Both the position numbers and the translations under genes were made by a program. 64,000 nucleotides of DNA from the NCBI RefSeq assembly GCF_037911135.1, contig NZ_JBBLYU010000001.1, positions 1,612,001-1,676,000 of the forward strand, read 5' to 3'. Below, one piece after another: positions 37,580 through 46,603 of the stretch (its first letter is position 1; every line of letters begins with the position of its first letter). The stretch is from Phaeobacter sp. A36a-5a. Lineage in GTDB: Bacteria > Pseudomonadota > Alphaproteobacteria > Rhodobacterales > Rhodobacteraceae. The notes under the pieces were generated by a model, which had not been told where the DNA came from, made no database searches, and worked only from the letters and a program-made list of their open reading frames with translations.

Positions 37580-37879
37580 GTGACCCGAACCAATCGACCC
37601 TCTTTGGGTGCATTCGTCTTTTCCACGATTGCATTCGCGCTGAGCGCATATTTCACCTTCGCTGCCGTGCAGGGGGATTTCGGGTTGTTCAGGCGGGTCG
37701 AGATCCAGGCCGAAGTGGAAGCGCTGCGTCAGGATCTCGACCAGCTGAAGCGTGAGACCGCGCAGATGGAGAACCTCACCCACCGGCTGTCCGATGATTA
37801 CCTCGATCTGGACCTGCTGGATGAACAGGCCCGCTCCGTTCTGGGCCTGCTGCGCTCGGATGAAATCGTCATCCGCTAA
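37580..37879 (+). CDS. septum formation initiator family protein (FtsB/DivIC-like)
   Basis: A 99-residue bitopic inner-membrane protein: a short basic N terminus, one membrane helix (about residues 10-28, AFVFSTIAFALSAYFTFAA) and a coiled coil (about 38-72, VEIQAEVEALRQDLDQLKRETAQM), followed by YLDLDLLDEQARSVLGL. This layout is diagnostic of FtsB/DivIC proteins, which join FtsL and FtsQ in the divisome. The position just before the pyruvate dehydrogenase genes is common in alphaproteobacteria. A CtrA-like box lies upstream, which would fit cell-cycle control. Confidence 0.9.
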   Translation: MTRTNRPSLGAFVFSTIAFALSAYFTFAAVQGDFGLFRRVEIQAEVEALRQDLDQLKRETAQMENLTHRLSDDYLDLDLLDEQARSVLGLLRSDEIVIR

Positions 37880-37917
37880 ACAGCCGCCCCGGCGCAGACC
37901 GCTCTGAAACATGTGAT

Positions 37918-37945
37918 CGCCCGCAGCCTCGCTCGCGGGCGTTTT
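37918..37945 (+). terminator. terminator after the FtsB-like gene
   Basis: CGCCCGC (37918-37924) pairs with GCGGGCG (37935-37941), followed by TTTT. Confidence 0.75.
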
Positions 37946-38137
37946 GCTGTCCGGCGGGCGCAAGGCTGCGCCGCGCGATGCCAGCCGATACCCCACGCCG
38001 CAGGCCAGCCCCCGATCAGCCCTCAGGTCAACGCCCCGGAACACCGCTGAAACACTGGTGAAACACCATCGCCTTTACCCCTTGGTGACGGCACGTCATA
38101 ATAACACTCGCATGACGTAACAAAATCCATTATGAAC

Positions 38138-38155
38138 TAGTTTAGCATTAAACTA
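38138..38155. promoter_or_regulatory. perfect inverted-repeat operator before pdhA, shared with lpdA
   Basis: TAGTTTA-GCAT-TAAACTA is a perfect inverted repeat with 7-base arms and a 4-base spacer, ending 27 bases before pdhA. The lpdA site at 19198-19215 has the same arms with one mismatch and a similar distance. It is likely the binding site of a regulator common to E1/E2 and E3. Confidence 0.7.
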
Positions 38156-38182
38156 TCTAGCCTTAAGGGGGAGCCCGCCACT

Positions 38183-39196
38183 ATGGCTGCGAGAAAAAGT
38201 GTCAAGAAACCAAACGTTTCTGCCGAAGAGCTACTCGAGTACTACCGCGAGATGCTGCTGATCCGGCGATTCGAGGAAAAGGCCGGCCAGCTCTATGGCA
38301 TGGGTCTGATTGGCGGCTTCTGCCATCTCTACATCGGACAGGAAGCGGTTGTTGTCGGCCTTGAGGCCGCCGCCGAAGAGGGCGACAAACGCGTCACCTC
38401 CTACCGCGACCACGGCCATATGCTGGCCTGTGGCATGGACCCCAACGGCGTCATGGCCGAGCTGACCGGCCGCGAAGGCGGCTACTCAAAGGGCAAAGGC
38501 GGCTCGATGCACATGTTCTCGAAAGAGAAACACTTCTACGGCGGCCACGGCATCGTCGGCGCGCAGGTACCACTGGGCGCAGGCCTCGCCTTCTCCGACA
38601 AATACAAAGGCAACGACCGCGTGACATTCGCCTATTTCGGTGATGGCGCCGCCAACCAGGGTCAGGTCTACGAGACCTACAACATGGCCCAGCTCTGGGA
38701 TCTGCCGGTCGTCTTCGTGATCGAGAACAACCAATACGCCATGGGCACCTCGGTGCAGCGCTCGACCAAATCCCCCGCCCTGTGGAAACGCGGCGAAGCC
38801 TACGGCATCAAGGGCGAGGAAGTGGACGGCATGGATGTGCTGGCCGTGAAAGAGGCTGGCGAACGCGCCGTCGCCCACTGCCGCGCAGGCAAAGGCCCCT
38901 ATATCCTTGAGGTCAAGACCTACCGCTACCGTGGCCACTCCATGTCCGACCCCGCCAAGTACCGCACCCGCGAAGAGGTGCAGAAAATGCGCGAGGAACG
39001 CGATCCCATCGAACAGGTCCGCGACATGCTGCTCACCGGCAAACATGCAAGCGAGGACGACCTCAAGGTGATCGACAAAGAGATCAAGGACATCGTCAAC
39101 AAATCCGCAGACTTCGCCAAGGAGAGCCCGGAACCGGCGCTCGATGAACTCTGGACCGATATTTATGCGGATGAGCTGCCGCAAGAAACCGCCTGA
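38183..39196 (+). CDS. pdhA: pyruvate dehydrogenase E1 component, alpha subunit
   Basis: The thiamin-diphosphate-binding half of the heterotetrameric E1, which decarboxylates pyruvate and acetylates the lipoyl arm of E2. The 337 residues are typical. The TPP/Mg motif is GDGAANQGQVYETYNMAQLW...IENNQ. The phosphorylation-loop region YRGHSMSDPAKYRTREE is conserved. It is the first gene of pdhA-pdhB-pdhC, 16 bases before pdhB, and carries the shared operator in its leader. Confidence 0.95.
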   Translation: MAARKSVKKPNVSAEELLEYYREMLLIRRFEEKAGQLYGMGLIGGFCHLYIGQEAVVVGLEAAAEEGDKRVTSYRDHGHMLACGMDPNGVMAELTGREGGYSKGKGGSMHMFSKEKHFYGGHGIVGAQVPLGAGLAFSDKYKGNDRVTFAYFGDGAANQGQVYETYNMAQLWDLPVVFVIENNQYAMGTSVQRSTKSPALWKRGEAYGIKGEEVDGMDVLAVKEAGERAVAHCRAGKGPYILEVKTYRYRGHSMSDPAKYRTREEVQKMREERDPIEQVRDMLLTGKHASEDDLKVIDKEIKDIVNKSADFAKESPEPALDELWTDIYADELPQETA

Positions 39197-39212
39197 GGGG
39201 ACGTAATACGAT

Positions 39213-40598
39213 ATGGCAACTGAAATCCTGATGCCCGCCCTGTCGCCGACCATGGAGGAAGGCACCCTGGCCAAATGGCTGGTCAAAGAGGGCGATACAG
39301 TAAATTCCGGCGATATTCTGGCCGAGATCGAAACCGACAAGGCGACGATGGAATTCGAAGCCGTTGACGAAGGCGTCATCGGCAAGATCCTGATCGGTGA
39401 AGGCACCGAGAACGTAAAGGTCAACAGCCCGATCGCCGTGCTGCTGGAAGAGGGCGAAAGCTACGACCCCGATGCGGCCCCCGCAGCATCCGCGCCCTCC
39501 ACAAGCGAAGCGCCGGCGGCAGAGGCACCTGCGGCGCCCGCAACCGCCGCCGCTGCTGCCGCAGCCCCCGCCGCACCCGAGGTGGACACCACCCCGGACT
39601 GGCCCGAGGGCACCGAAGTGGTGCAGACCACGGTCCGCGAAGCCCTGCGCGACGCCATGGCCGAGGAAATGCGCCGCGACGGCGATGTCTTCCTGATGGG
39701 CGAGGAAGTCGCCGAATATCAGGGCGCCTATAAGATCTCTCAGGGTCTGTTGGACGAATTCGGCTCCAAGCGCGTGATCGACACCCCGATCACCGAACAT
39801 GGTTTTGCCGGCATCGCCACCGGTGCGGCCTTTGGCGGTCTGCGCCCGATTGTGGAGTTCATGACCTTCAACTTCGCCATGCAGGCGATTGACCACATCA
39901 TCAACTCTGCCGCCAAGACGCTCTATATGTCCGGCGGTCAGATGGGGGCACCGATGGTGTTCCGTGGCCCCAACGGTGCCGCTGCCCGCGTGGGCGCGCA
40001 GCACAGCCAGGATTACGCCGCCTGGTACATGCAGATCCCCGGCCTGAAGGTGGCGATGCCCTACTCCGCCTCCGACGCCAAGGGTCTGATGAAAACCGCG
40101 ATCCGCGACAACAACCCGGTGATCTTCCTCGAGAACGAGATCCTCTACGGCAAATCCTTTGAAGTGCCGAAGCTGGATGATTACACCGTTCCCTTTGGCA
40201 AGGCCCGGATCTGGCGGGAAGGCACTGACGTCACCATCGTCTCCTTTGGCATCGGCATGACCTATGCGCTGGAAGCGGCGGAGAAACTGGCCGAGGATGG
40301 CATCAGCGCCGAGGTCATCGACCTGCGCACCCTGCGCCCGATGGACACCGGCTCCATCATCAAATCGGTGATGAAGACCAACCGTCTGGTTACAGTTGAG
40401 GAAGGCTGGCCGCAGGGCTCTGTTGGCAGCTATATCTCCTCTGTGGTGATGCAGGAGGCCTTTGATTACCTCGATGCCCCGGTGATCACCTGCACCGGCA
40501 AGGACGTGCCCATGCCCTATGCCGCCAATCTCGAAAAACACGCGCTGGTCACCACCGATGAGGTGATCGAAGCGGTGAAACAAGTGACCTACCGGTAA
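39213..40598 (+). CDS. pdhB: pyruvate dehydrogenase E1 component, beta subunit, with N-terminal lipoyl domain
   Basis: The 461 residues comprise an N-terminal lipoyl domain (about 1-80, lipoyl Lys in ETDKATMEF), an Ala/Pro-rich linker (about 88-130) and the E1-beta transketolase-like domain (about 138-461), with [18 protein letters not shown] and [17 protein letters not shown] lipoyl domain on E1-beta is known from alphaproteobacteria and adds lipoyl groups to the complex. The first 80 residues are almost the same as those of pdhC, indicating domain duplication. It lies between pdhA and pdhC in one operon. Confidence 0.95.
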   Translation: MATEILMPALSPTMEEGTLAKWLVKEGDTVNSGDILAEIETDKATMEFEAVDEGVIGKILIGEGTENVKVNSPIAVLLEEGESYDPDAAPAASAPSTSEAPAAEAPAAPATAAAAAAAPAAPEVDTTPDWPEGTEVVQTTVREALRDAMAEEMRRDGDVFLMGEEVAEYQGAYKISQGLLDEFGSKRVIDTPITEHGFAGIATGAAFGGLRPIVEFMTFNFAMQAIDHIINSAAKTLYMSGGQMGAPMVFRGPNGAAARVGAQHSQDYAAWYMQIPGLKVAMPYSASDAKGLMKTAIRDNNPVIFLENEILYGKSFEVPKLDDYTVPFGKARIWREGTDVTIVSFGIGMTYALEAAEKLAEDGISAEVIDLRTLRPMDTGSIIKSVMKTNRLVTVEEGWPQGSVGSYISSVVMQEAFDYLDAPVITCTGKDVPMPYAANLEKHALVTTDEVIEAVKQVTYR

Positions 40599-40610
40599 GG
40601 AGAGACAGCG

Positions 40611-41948
40611 ATGCCCACAGAAATCCTGATGCCCGCCCTCTCTCCCACCATGGAGGAAGGCACGCTCGCCAAATGGCTCGTGAAGGAAGGCGACACCGTC
40701 GCCTCCGGCGACCTGCTGGCAGAGATTGAAACCGACAAGGCGACGATGGAATTCGAAGCCGTCGACGAAGGGGTGATCGGCAAGATCCTGATCCCCGAAG
40801 GCAGCGAAGGCGTGAAGGTCAACAGCCCCATCGCCGTGCTGCTGGAAGAGGGCGAAAGCGCCGACGACATCGGCGCCACCCCGGCTGGCCCCGCCGCCGC
40901 GGCAGACGAGGCCGCCCCGGCGGCGTCCGAGGAAGCCGCCCCGGCCTCTTCCCCGGCGCCGGCAGAGGCCGCCGCTGCGGCAACACCCGCGCCCGCAGCC
41001 CCGCAGGGCGCCGATGGCAACCGCATCTTTGCATCACCCCTGGCGCGCCGTATCGCAGCTGACAAAGGGCTGGATCTGGCCGCCATCTCCGGCTCCGGCC
41101 CCCGTGGCCGCATCGTGAAGGCCGATGTGGAAAACGCCAGACCGCAGGCCGCCGCCGCCCCGGCAGCAACCACTCCGGCAGCCGCCGCAGCCCCTGCCGC
41201 AGCCGCCGCCGCCACAGGCCCCTCCGCCGATCAGGTCGCCCGCATGTACGAAGGCCGCAGCTATGAGGAGGTCAAACTGGACGGCATGCGCAAGACCATC
41301 GCCGCCCGCCTCACCGAGGCCAAGCAGACGGTGCCGCATTTCTACCTGCGCCGCGACATCCAGCTGGATGCCCTGCTGAAATTCCGCGGCGAGCTGAACA
41401 AACAGCTCGAGGGCCGTGGCGTCAAACTCTCGGTCAACGACTTCATCATCAAGGCCTGCGCCCTGGCGCTGCAGGCCGTGCCGGATGCCAATGCCGTCTG
41501 GGCCGGTGACCGCGTACTGAAGATGGAGGCCTCCGATGTGGCGGTCGCCGTCGCGATCGAGGGCGGCCTGTTCACACCCGTTCTGCAAAACAGCGAGACC
41601 AAATCACTCTCGACGCTGTCGACGGAGATGAAAGACCTCGCCAAACGCGCCCGCGACCGCAAGCTTGCGCCGCATGAATATCAGGGCGGCAGCTTTGCGA
41701 TCTCCAACCTCGGCATGTTCGGCATCGACAATTTCGACGCCATCGTGAACCCGCCGCACGCAGGCATCCTTGCCGTCGGCGCAGGGGTGAAGAAACCGGT
41801 TGTCGGTGCGGATGGCGAACTGGCCGTGGCCACCGTCATGTCGGTGACCATGTCCGTCGACCACCGCGTCATCGACGGCGCACTTGGCGCCGAACTGCTG
41901 AACGCGATCAAGGACAACCTTGAAAATCCGATGATGATGCTGGCCTAA
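40611..41948 (+). CDS. pdhC: pyruvate dehydrogenase E2, dihydrolipoyl acetyltransferase
   Basis: The core of the complex, which transfers acetyl groups from lipoate to CoA. The 445 residues comprise a lipoyl domain (about 1-80, ETDKATMEF), an Ala/Pro linker, a peripheral-subunit-binding domain (about 141-177, [17 protein letters not shown] and [13 protein letters not shown]), a second linker and the catalytic domain (about 215-445) with the acyltransferase motif [16 protein letters not shown] (His and Asp of HxxxDG). It starts 12 bases after pdhB and ends at a strong terminator. The E3 partner is lpdA at 17773-19167. Confidence 0.95.
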   Translation: MPTEILMPALSPTMEEGTLAKWLVKEGDTVASGDLLAEIETDKATMEFEAVDEGVIGKILIPEGSEGVKVNSPIAVLLEEGESADDIGATPAGPAAAADEAAPAASEEAAPASSPAPAEAAAAATPAPAAPQGADGNRIFASPLARRIAADKGLDLAAISGSGPRGRIVKADVENARPQAAAAPAATTPAAAAAPAAAAAATGPSADQVARMYEGRSYEEVKLDGMRKTIAARLTEAKQTVPHFYLRRDIQLDALLKFRGELNKQLEGRGVKLSVNDFIIKACALALQAVPDANAVWAGDRVLKMEASDVAVAVAIEGGLFTPVLQNSETKSLSTLSTEMKDLAKRARDRKLAPHEYQGGSFAISNLGMFGIDNFDAIVNPPHAGILAVGAGVKKPVVGADGELAVATVMSVTMSVDHRVIDGALGAELLNAIKDNLENPMMMLA

Positions 41949-41980
41949 ACCGCCACAGGTCAACGGACAAGCATAAGGAA

Positions 41981-42011
41981 AGGACCGGCGCAGCGCTCCG
42001 GTCCTTTTTTG
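41981..42011 (+). terminator. pdh operon terminator
   Basis: AGGACCGG (41981-41988) pairs with CCGGTCCT (41998-42005), followed by six T. Confidence 0.9.
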
Positions 42012-42246
42012 TGGAGCGGGTGCCTTGTTTTGTGGAACGGGTGCCTTGCTCAAAAGGCCACTTAAGCCTCCCGCACGCGGGCGCAGCTGGACGGCTGCCA
42101 GAGACAGCAAAGCGCAGGAAGCGTCATTTGCAAACTCGGCCGTTTGAAGCAACCATGCTGCGGCGCGGCCCGCTGTTCCGGTCATTCGCTGCGACTGCGA
42201 GGTGTTGGACCTGGTGAATTCACACACAGCGGGATTTTTCTGCCAT

Positions 42247-43221
42247 TCATTCTTTTTGCTCGAGTGGCTGCTTTTGGAGTGTCCGGTACTTCCCCGGCCT
42301 CATTCTAAAATGCGCATTGAAGGCTTTTGAAAAATGGGGGGTGCTTCGGTAGCCGCTTGCTTCCGCGATATCCGGCAAGCTCTTGGAGGAAGACTTCAGC
42401 AGGCCGGCGGCGTAGTTCAGCCGGATCCGGGCTGACAGCTCGCCTGGGGTGCAGTCGAACACAGCGCGGGTCAGCCGTGAAAGCGTCCGGCTGGAGGTAG
42501 CGATTGCGGCGCAAATCTCGTCCAAGGGCCTTGGGGCTGAGAGGGTCTGCTCGACCAGCTGAATATAGCGGGCGAGCCGCGGGTCGAGACTTTCCAGCGA
42601 ACCTTTTAGTCCAATGGATGCAGCAAAGGTTTCCGAACGCTCAGGTTTGAGCAGCACATGCCTGCGGACGTTCTCGGCGATTGCAGGGTCGAAGGCCTGC
42701 GACAGCAGCTCAAGCATCAGGTCTGTCACCGCATCTCCGCCGACACAGGTTGCAATCCGCTGGTCGATCAGAAAGGGCCGGAATGTGAAACAGGTTTCGG
42801 CAAACGCAGTTTCCAGTGCTGGAAGCTGCGCCGGATGTGCCACAGCCCGCCTGCCCGCCAGCAATCCCGCCTGGCCCAGGGCGAAGATACTGGTGCCAAG
42901 GCCAATGACCCAGCCGCCATGGCGGTGGCATTCCCGCAGACCGGCCAGAAGGGCCGCTGGGGCGCCTTCCGAACCCGGATCACGGGACGAACAGACGAAC
43001 ACATAATCGGCCCGTGAAATCACCGGCCAGCCGTGATCAGCGAGGACCACCGCACCGCAGGAACTGCGCACCGGACCCGAGTTGGAGGCAGCGGTAGCCA
43101 CGTCGACCTGTACGTTGCTGCCGGTGTCATTGGCCATGCGGATCAAGTCACGCGCGATTCCGTAGCCAAAAAGTGAAAACCCGGTGTGAACGGCAAAGAC
43201 TGCGAGCTTCTTAGGAGGCAT
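42247..43221 (-). CDS. GlxA-family AraC-type regulator (DJ-1/PfpI domain plus AraC HTH)
   Basis: The 324 residues comprise an N-terminal DJ-1/PfpI-like class I amidotransferase domain (about 5-185, with VAVHTGFSLFGYGIARDLIRMA-type sequence and GGWVIGLGTSIFALGQAGLL) and a C-terminal AraC double HTH (about 215-315, including LPDIAEASGYRSTPHFSKAFNAHF). GlxA-type regulators control use of arginine, carnitine, glycine betaine and similar amines. It is divergent from the binding protein/MBL/sulfatase operon across fewer than 100 bases, so it probably activates that operon. The effector is unknown. Confidence 0.88.
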   Translation of the reverse strand: MPPKKLAVFAVHTGFSLFGYGIARDLIRMANDTGSNVQVDVATAASNSGPVRSSCGAVVLADHGWPVISRADYVFVCSSRDPGSEGAPAALLAGLRECHRHGGWVIGLGTSIFALGQAGLLAGRRAVAHPAQLPALETAFAETCFTFRPFLIDQRIATCVGGDAVTDLMLELLSQAFDPAIAENVRRHVLLKPERSETFAASIGLKGSLESLDPRLARYIQLVEQTLSAPRPLDEICAAIATSSRTLSRLTRAVFDCTPGELSARIRLNYAAGLLKSSSKSLPDIAEASGYRSTPHFSKAFNAHFRMRPGKYRTLQKQPLEQKE

Positions 43222-43223
43222 TG

Positions 43224-43256
43224 GCGGTATTCCATATCATTTCGGCAGGATACCGC
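43224..43256. promoter_or_regulatory. inverted repeat in the GlxA divergent promoter
   Basis: GCGGTAT (43224-43230) and ATACCGC (43250-43256) are perfect 7-base arms separated by 19 bases, between the regulator and the divergent operon. It is a candidate regulator-binding site. Confidence 0.35.
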
Positions 43257-43317
43257 ATCAGCGAGGCCCCGGGCCATGCAAATCTTGTGCCTGACTTCTT
43301 TCGAGGCGGGCTGGATC

Positions 43318-44328
43318 ATGCTGAAAATTCTAGGCTGGCAAGGATATGACACGGGCCTGAGCAAGGCCTTTGACAGCTTCACCAGGGACAGCGGAATTGC
43401 CGTTTCGTTCCGAGGGGTGCGCAACCAAGACGAGATGCACGCGGCGACGCAGTCCGAAGACTTCGATATCGCCTGCCCGACCACCGACAGGCTGGCCAGC
43501 TGGCTTGACAGCGGGCTGATCGCCCCTCTGGATGACGGCCGGATCGGCTATGGGCGGATTGATCCGGCCTTTCATGCCGATGCCCATACGGTCATTCAGG
43601 GCAAGCGCTATGGTTCACCCAATCTCTGGGGCGGGGCCGGCATCGGGCATCATACCGGCAAAGCGCCGCTTGACGGGGCAGAGGCCAGCCTGATGAAGTT
43701 GTTTGACCCCGCTTTCGCCGGGCGGCTTACCCTGCGCGAGGACACGGCCTTTGTCGCCGCCGGGCGGGCGCTCGAAAGTGCCGGGAAGCTGCCGTTCCCG
43801 TTTGACGATTCCTATGCGTTTGAGGAGCGGATGATTGCCAATTACGATGTCATCTGCGCCTTTCTTTGCGGGCATGCAGCCCATATCGCTCGCTTCTGGT
43901 TCAGTGAAGAGGAGGGCATTGACGCGTTCCGATCCGGCGGGTGCGTGATCGGCTACAGTTGGGACACGACAATAGCGGCCCTGACGCGGCAGGGAATGCC
44001 ATTTGCCTTTGCCGCCCCGGCGGAGGGCGCAAACTGCTACCTGCAGAATTTTGTCCTGAGCGCCAGGGCTGACCCGGGCCCTGCGCAGGACTGGATATCC
44101 TGGGTCAACACTCCAAGCGGTTCTGCATTGTATGCCTCAGCCTTTGGGGCCAACCCGGCGGCAAAGGGTGCACGAGAGGTGCTGCCGCCGGAGGATCAGG
44201 CGTTCTTTGCGGCCAGCTATCCGGACAACGCCCTGGACAAGCTTTGGTGGCAGCCTGAGCAACCTTTGTGGTTTGTGAAAAACCGCGGCGATTACGCCCG
44301 GAAATTCCGCGCGGCTGTCGAAGGATGA
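43318..44328 (+). CDS. PotD-like solute-binding-fold protein without a signal peptide
   Basis: A 336-residue protein of the extracellular solute-binding (PotD/spermidine-putrescine) superfamily. Its N terminus MLKILGWQGYDTGLSKAFD corresponds to the first strand of the mature binding domain. Later motifs include YGSPNLWGGAGIGHHTGKAP and GCVIGYSWDTTIAALTRQG. The in-frame ATG codons upstream (43186, 43276) do not add a credible signal peptide, and no ABC permease or ATPase of this class is adjacent. The stop overlaps the next start (ATGA). It may be a cytosolic ligand-binding protein, or export may use another route. The start at 43318 is tentative; 43276 is the alternative. Confidence 0.75.
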   Translation: MLKILGWQGYDTGLSKAFDSFTRDSGIAVSFRGVRNQDEMHAATQSEDFDIACPTTDRLASWLDSGLIAPLDDGRIGYGRIDPAFHADAHTVIQGKRYGSPNLWGGAGIGHHTGKAPLDGAEASLMKLFDPAFAGRLTLREDTAFVAAGRALESAGKLPFPFDDSYAFEERMIANYDVICAFLCGHAAHIARFWFSEEEGIDAFRSGGCVIGYSWDTTIAALTRQGMPFAFAAPAEGANCYLQNFVLSARADPGPAQDWISWVNTPSGSALYASAFGANPAAKGAREVLPPEDQAFFAASYPDNALDKLWWQPEQPLWFVKNRGDYARKFRAAVEG

Positions 44329-45140
44329 CAGGCTGGCCGGTGCAAAGGGTTGAGGTTGGGGCGCTGCGTATCACGGTCCTGCCCCTGGGTGAAATCTATG
44401 ACGAACAGCGCCGCTGGTTTCCGACGGGCTCGCTGGCTGTTGCGGGCGGCGAAACACGGCTGCCGGTGAACTGCCTGCATATCGGCGGGCCTGACATTTC
44501 GGTTCTGATCGATGCCTGCGATCCCCGGTGCTACCCGGAAACCGGATCTGCAGGCGGCAGCATCGGGCAGCGCCTGGAGGAGGCCGGAATTTCCCCGGGG
44601 CGTGTCACCCATATCCTTTTGACACATGGGCATCACGACCATTTCTGCGGTGTGGCCGGCCCCGGTAATGAACCTGCCTTCCCAACGGCGCGGCATGTTC
44701 TTCCGCCGCAAGACTGGGCCGGCGGCACGCTGACACCTGAAGCGCAACGGGCCGATGGCGATGCCGCCGACCCTGCGTCACTTGAAATGCTGTACCGGCG
44801 CGGATTGCTGGACCTGGGTGAAAGCGCCGTACCCTTGCCGGAGGAAATCCGCCTGCTCGACGCCCCGGGTGAAACCGCGGGCCATCGCGTGGTGCGTGTT
44901 TCCTCGGACGGCGAGGTCCTGTTTTTTCTGGCAGATCTATTTCATGTGCGGGCCGAGATTGACAACCCCGCCCTGTGCCCCGTCTGGGCGGATGCGGCCG
45001 CGCTGAAGGCAAGCCGCCGCCGGATCCTATCCGCCATGCGCCGCGACAACGCGCGTTTTTTGTGCAGCCACATTTCGGGCGTTCTGTCCCCGGATCTCTT
45101 TCCCGATTTCTCAACCAGCCCCTGCGAGACCTCTGCATGA
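44325..45140 (+). CDS. metallo-beta-lactamase-fold hydrolase
   Basis: A 271-residue MBL-fold protein. The metal motif HGHHDH occurs in HILLTHGHHDHFCGV (about residues 100-114). Downstream metal ligands are suggested by PGETAGHRVV (His) and FLADLFHVRAEIDN (Asp/His). Such enzymes hydrolyse esters, thioesters, lactones or phospho- and sulfur-linked bonds; the substrate cannot be read from sequence. The start overlaps the binding-protein stop (ATGA) and the stop overlaps the sulfatase start (ATGA), so translation of the three genes is coupled. It has no signal peptide and is probably cytosolic. Confidence 0.88.
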   Translation: MTGWPVQRVEVGALRITVLPLGEIYDEQRRWFPTGSLAVAGGETRLPVNCLHIGGPDISVLIDACDPRCYPETGSAGGSIGQRLEEAGISPGRVTHILLTHGHHDHFCGVAGPGNEPAFPTARHVLPPQDWAGGTLTPEAQRADGDAADPASLEMLYRRGLLDLGESAVPLPEEIRLLDAPGETAGHRVVRVSSDGEVLFFLADLFHVRAEIDNPALCPVWADAAALKASRRRILSAMRRDNARFLCSHISGVLSPDLFPDFSTSPCETSA

Positions 45141-46603
45141 CCAAGACAAAACAACCGAACATCCTGCTGATCATGGCCGATCAGATGACGCCCTTCATGC
45201 TTGAGGCATGCGGCGGCACTGGCGCGAGGACGGCAAACATGACCGCGCTGGCCCGGCGTTCGGCCAATTTCACCAATGCCTATACGCCCAGCCCGATCTG
45301 CGTGCCCGCGCGGTCCTGTTTCATGACCGGGCTCTATACCTCGACCACCGGCTGTTATGACAATGGCGACCCCTATCACAGTTTCATCCCGACCTTTGCG
45401 CATTACCTGACCAATGCCGGGTATGAGACGGTTTTGGCAGGCAAAATGCATTTCATCGGCGCCGATCAGCTGCACGGGTTCCAGCGCCGCCTGAATACGG
45501 ACGTTTATCCGTCGGGGTTCATCTGGTCCTACCCGCTGCCTCCGGAAAACGATCCGAACTTCAAAGCCTTTGACTTCACCCCGCAATACCTGGCCGAAAA
45601 CATCGGGCCGGGTTGGTCGAAGGAGCTTCAATATGACGAAGAGACCCATTTCAAGTCGCTGGAGTTTCTGCGCAACGCCCCGGGCAATCCCTGGCTGCTG
45701 ACAGTCTCTTTTACCAACCCCCATCCGCCCTACAAGGTCCCTAAGAAGTACTGGGAGAGGTACAAGGATGCAGATATCCCGCTGCCTGACTATCCTGATG
45801 ACATGGATGCCAGGTATTCTGACTATGATCTCGCTTTGCGCCGCTGGCACGGGCTGCATATCCGGAGCGATGAGATCCGCGATCCGGCAAACCTGATTGC
45901 GATGCGCCGCGGCTTTGCCGCCTTGGCCCATTATGTAGACGACAAAATCGGCGAGCTTCTGGAGGTTCTCGAAGACAGCGGCCTCCGCGAAGAAACGATC
46001 GTCATCGTCACATCGGATCACGGTGAAATGCTGGGGGAAAAGGGCATGATCCAGAAAAGGGGCCTATATGAATGGTCCGCCCGGATCCCGATGTTCATAG
46101 ACATTCCGGGGGCTGAGCCCCGGCAAATCGGCACACCGGTTTCCTTGCTGGATCTGCCCGCAACCCTGATTGATATCGCCGGGCAGGAACCGGTGCGGCG
46201 GCTGGAAGGCCGATCCCTGCTGCCTGCCATTCACGGGGCCGGTCTTGATGTCATTCCGGTGATTTCCGAATACCACGGCGAAGGGATCATGCGCCCCAGC
46301 TTTATGGTGCGGCTGGGCGACTGGAAGTATCATTACTGCCACGGCTCAGCGCCGCAGCTATACAACCTGGCGGAAGATCCCGGTGAATGGAACAACCTGG
46401 CAGGCGATCCCGGTTATACCAAAATCGAAGCTAGGCTGAACCGCGAAATCACCGGCGGCTATTTCGATCTGGAGAAAATCAAATCCGACGTCTGGGACCG
46501 GCTTGCCATGAAACAGGTGGTCAATGATGCAATGAAGGCAAACGGTACGGCCTGGGATTATTCAGCGGCCCAGGACGCGGCGTCCCAATACGTCCGCACC
46601 TGA
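45137..46603 (+). CDS. type I sulfatase, choline-sulfatase-like
   Basis: A 488-residue alkaline-phosphatase-superfamily sulfatase that hydrolyses a sulfate ester. Metal ligands lie in NILLIMADQ and TSDHGEMLGEKG. The formylglycine site is C55-VPAR (CxPxR), so it needs a formylglycine-generating or anaerobic maturation enzyme encoded elsewhere. The stretch LAGKMHFIGADQLHGFQRRLNTD resembles choline-O-sulfatases (BetC), but the remaining sequence is divergent and the substrate is not certain. No signal peptide is present, so the substrate must be imported. It overlaps the MBL gene by four bases. Confidence 0.88.
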   Translation: MTKTKQPNILLIMADQMTPFMLEACGGTGARTANMTALARRSANFTNAYTPSPICVPARSCFMTGLYTSTTGCYDNGDPYHSFIPTFAHYLTNAGYETVLAGKMHFIGADQLHGFQRRLNTDVYPSGFIWSYPLPPENDPNFKAFDFTPQYLAENIGPGWSKELQYDEETHFKSLEFLRNAPGNPWLLTVSFTNPHPPYKVPKKYWERYKDADIPLPDYPDDMDARYSDYDLALRRWHGLHIRSDEIRDPANLIAMRRGFAALAHYVDDKIGELLEVLEDSGLREETIVIVTSDHGEMLGEKGMIQKRGLYEWSARIPMFIDIPGAEPRQIGTPVSLLDLPATLIDIAGQEPVRRLEGRSLLPAIHGAGLDVIPVISEYHGEGIMRPSFMVRLGDWKYHYCHGSAPQLYNLAEDPGEWNNLAGDPGYTKIEARLNREITGGYFDLEKIKSDVWDRLAMKQVVNDAMKANGTAWDYSAAQDAASQYVRT

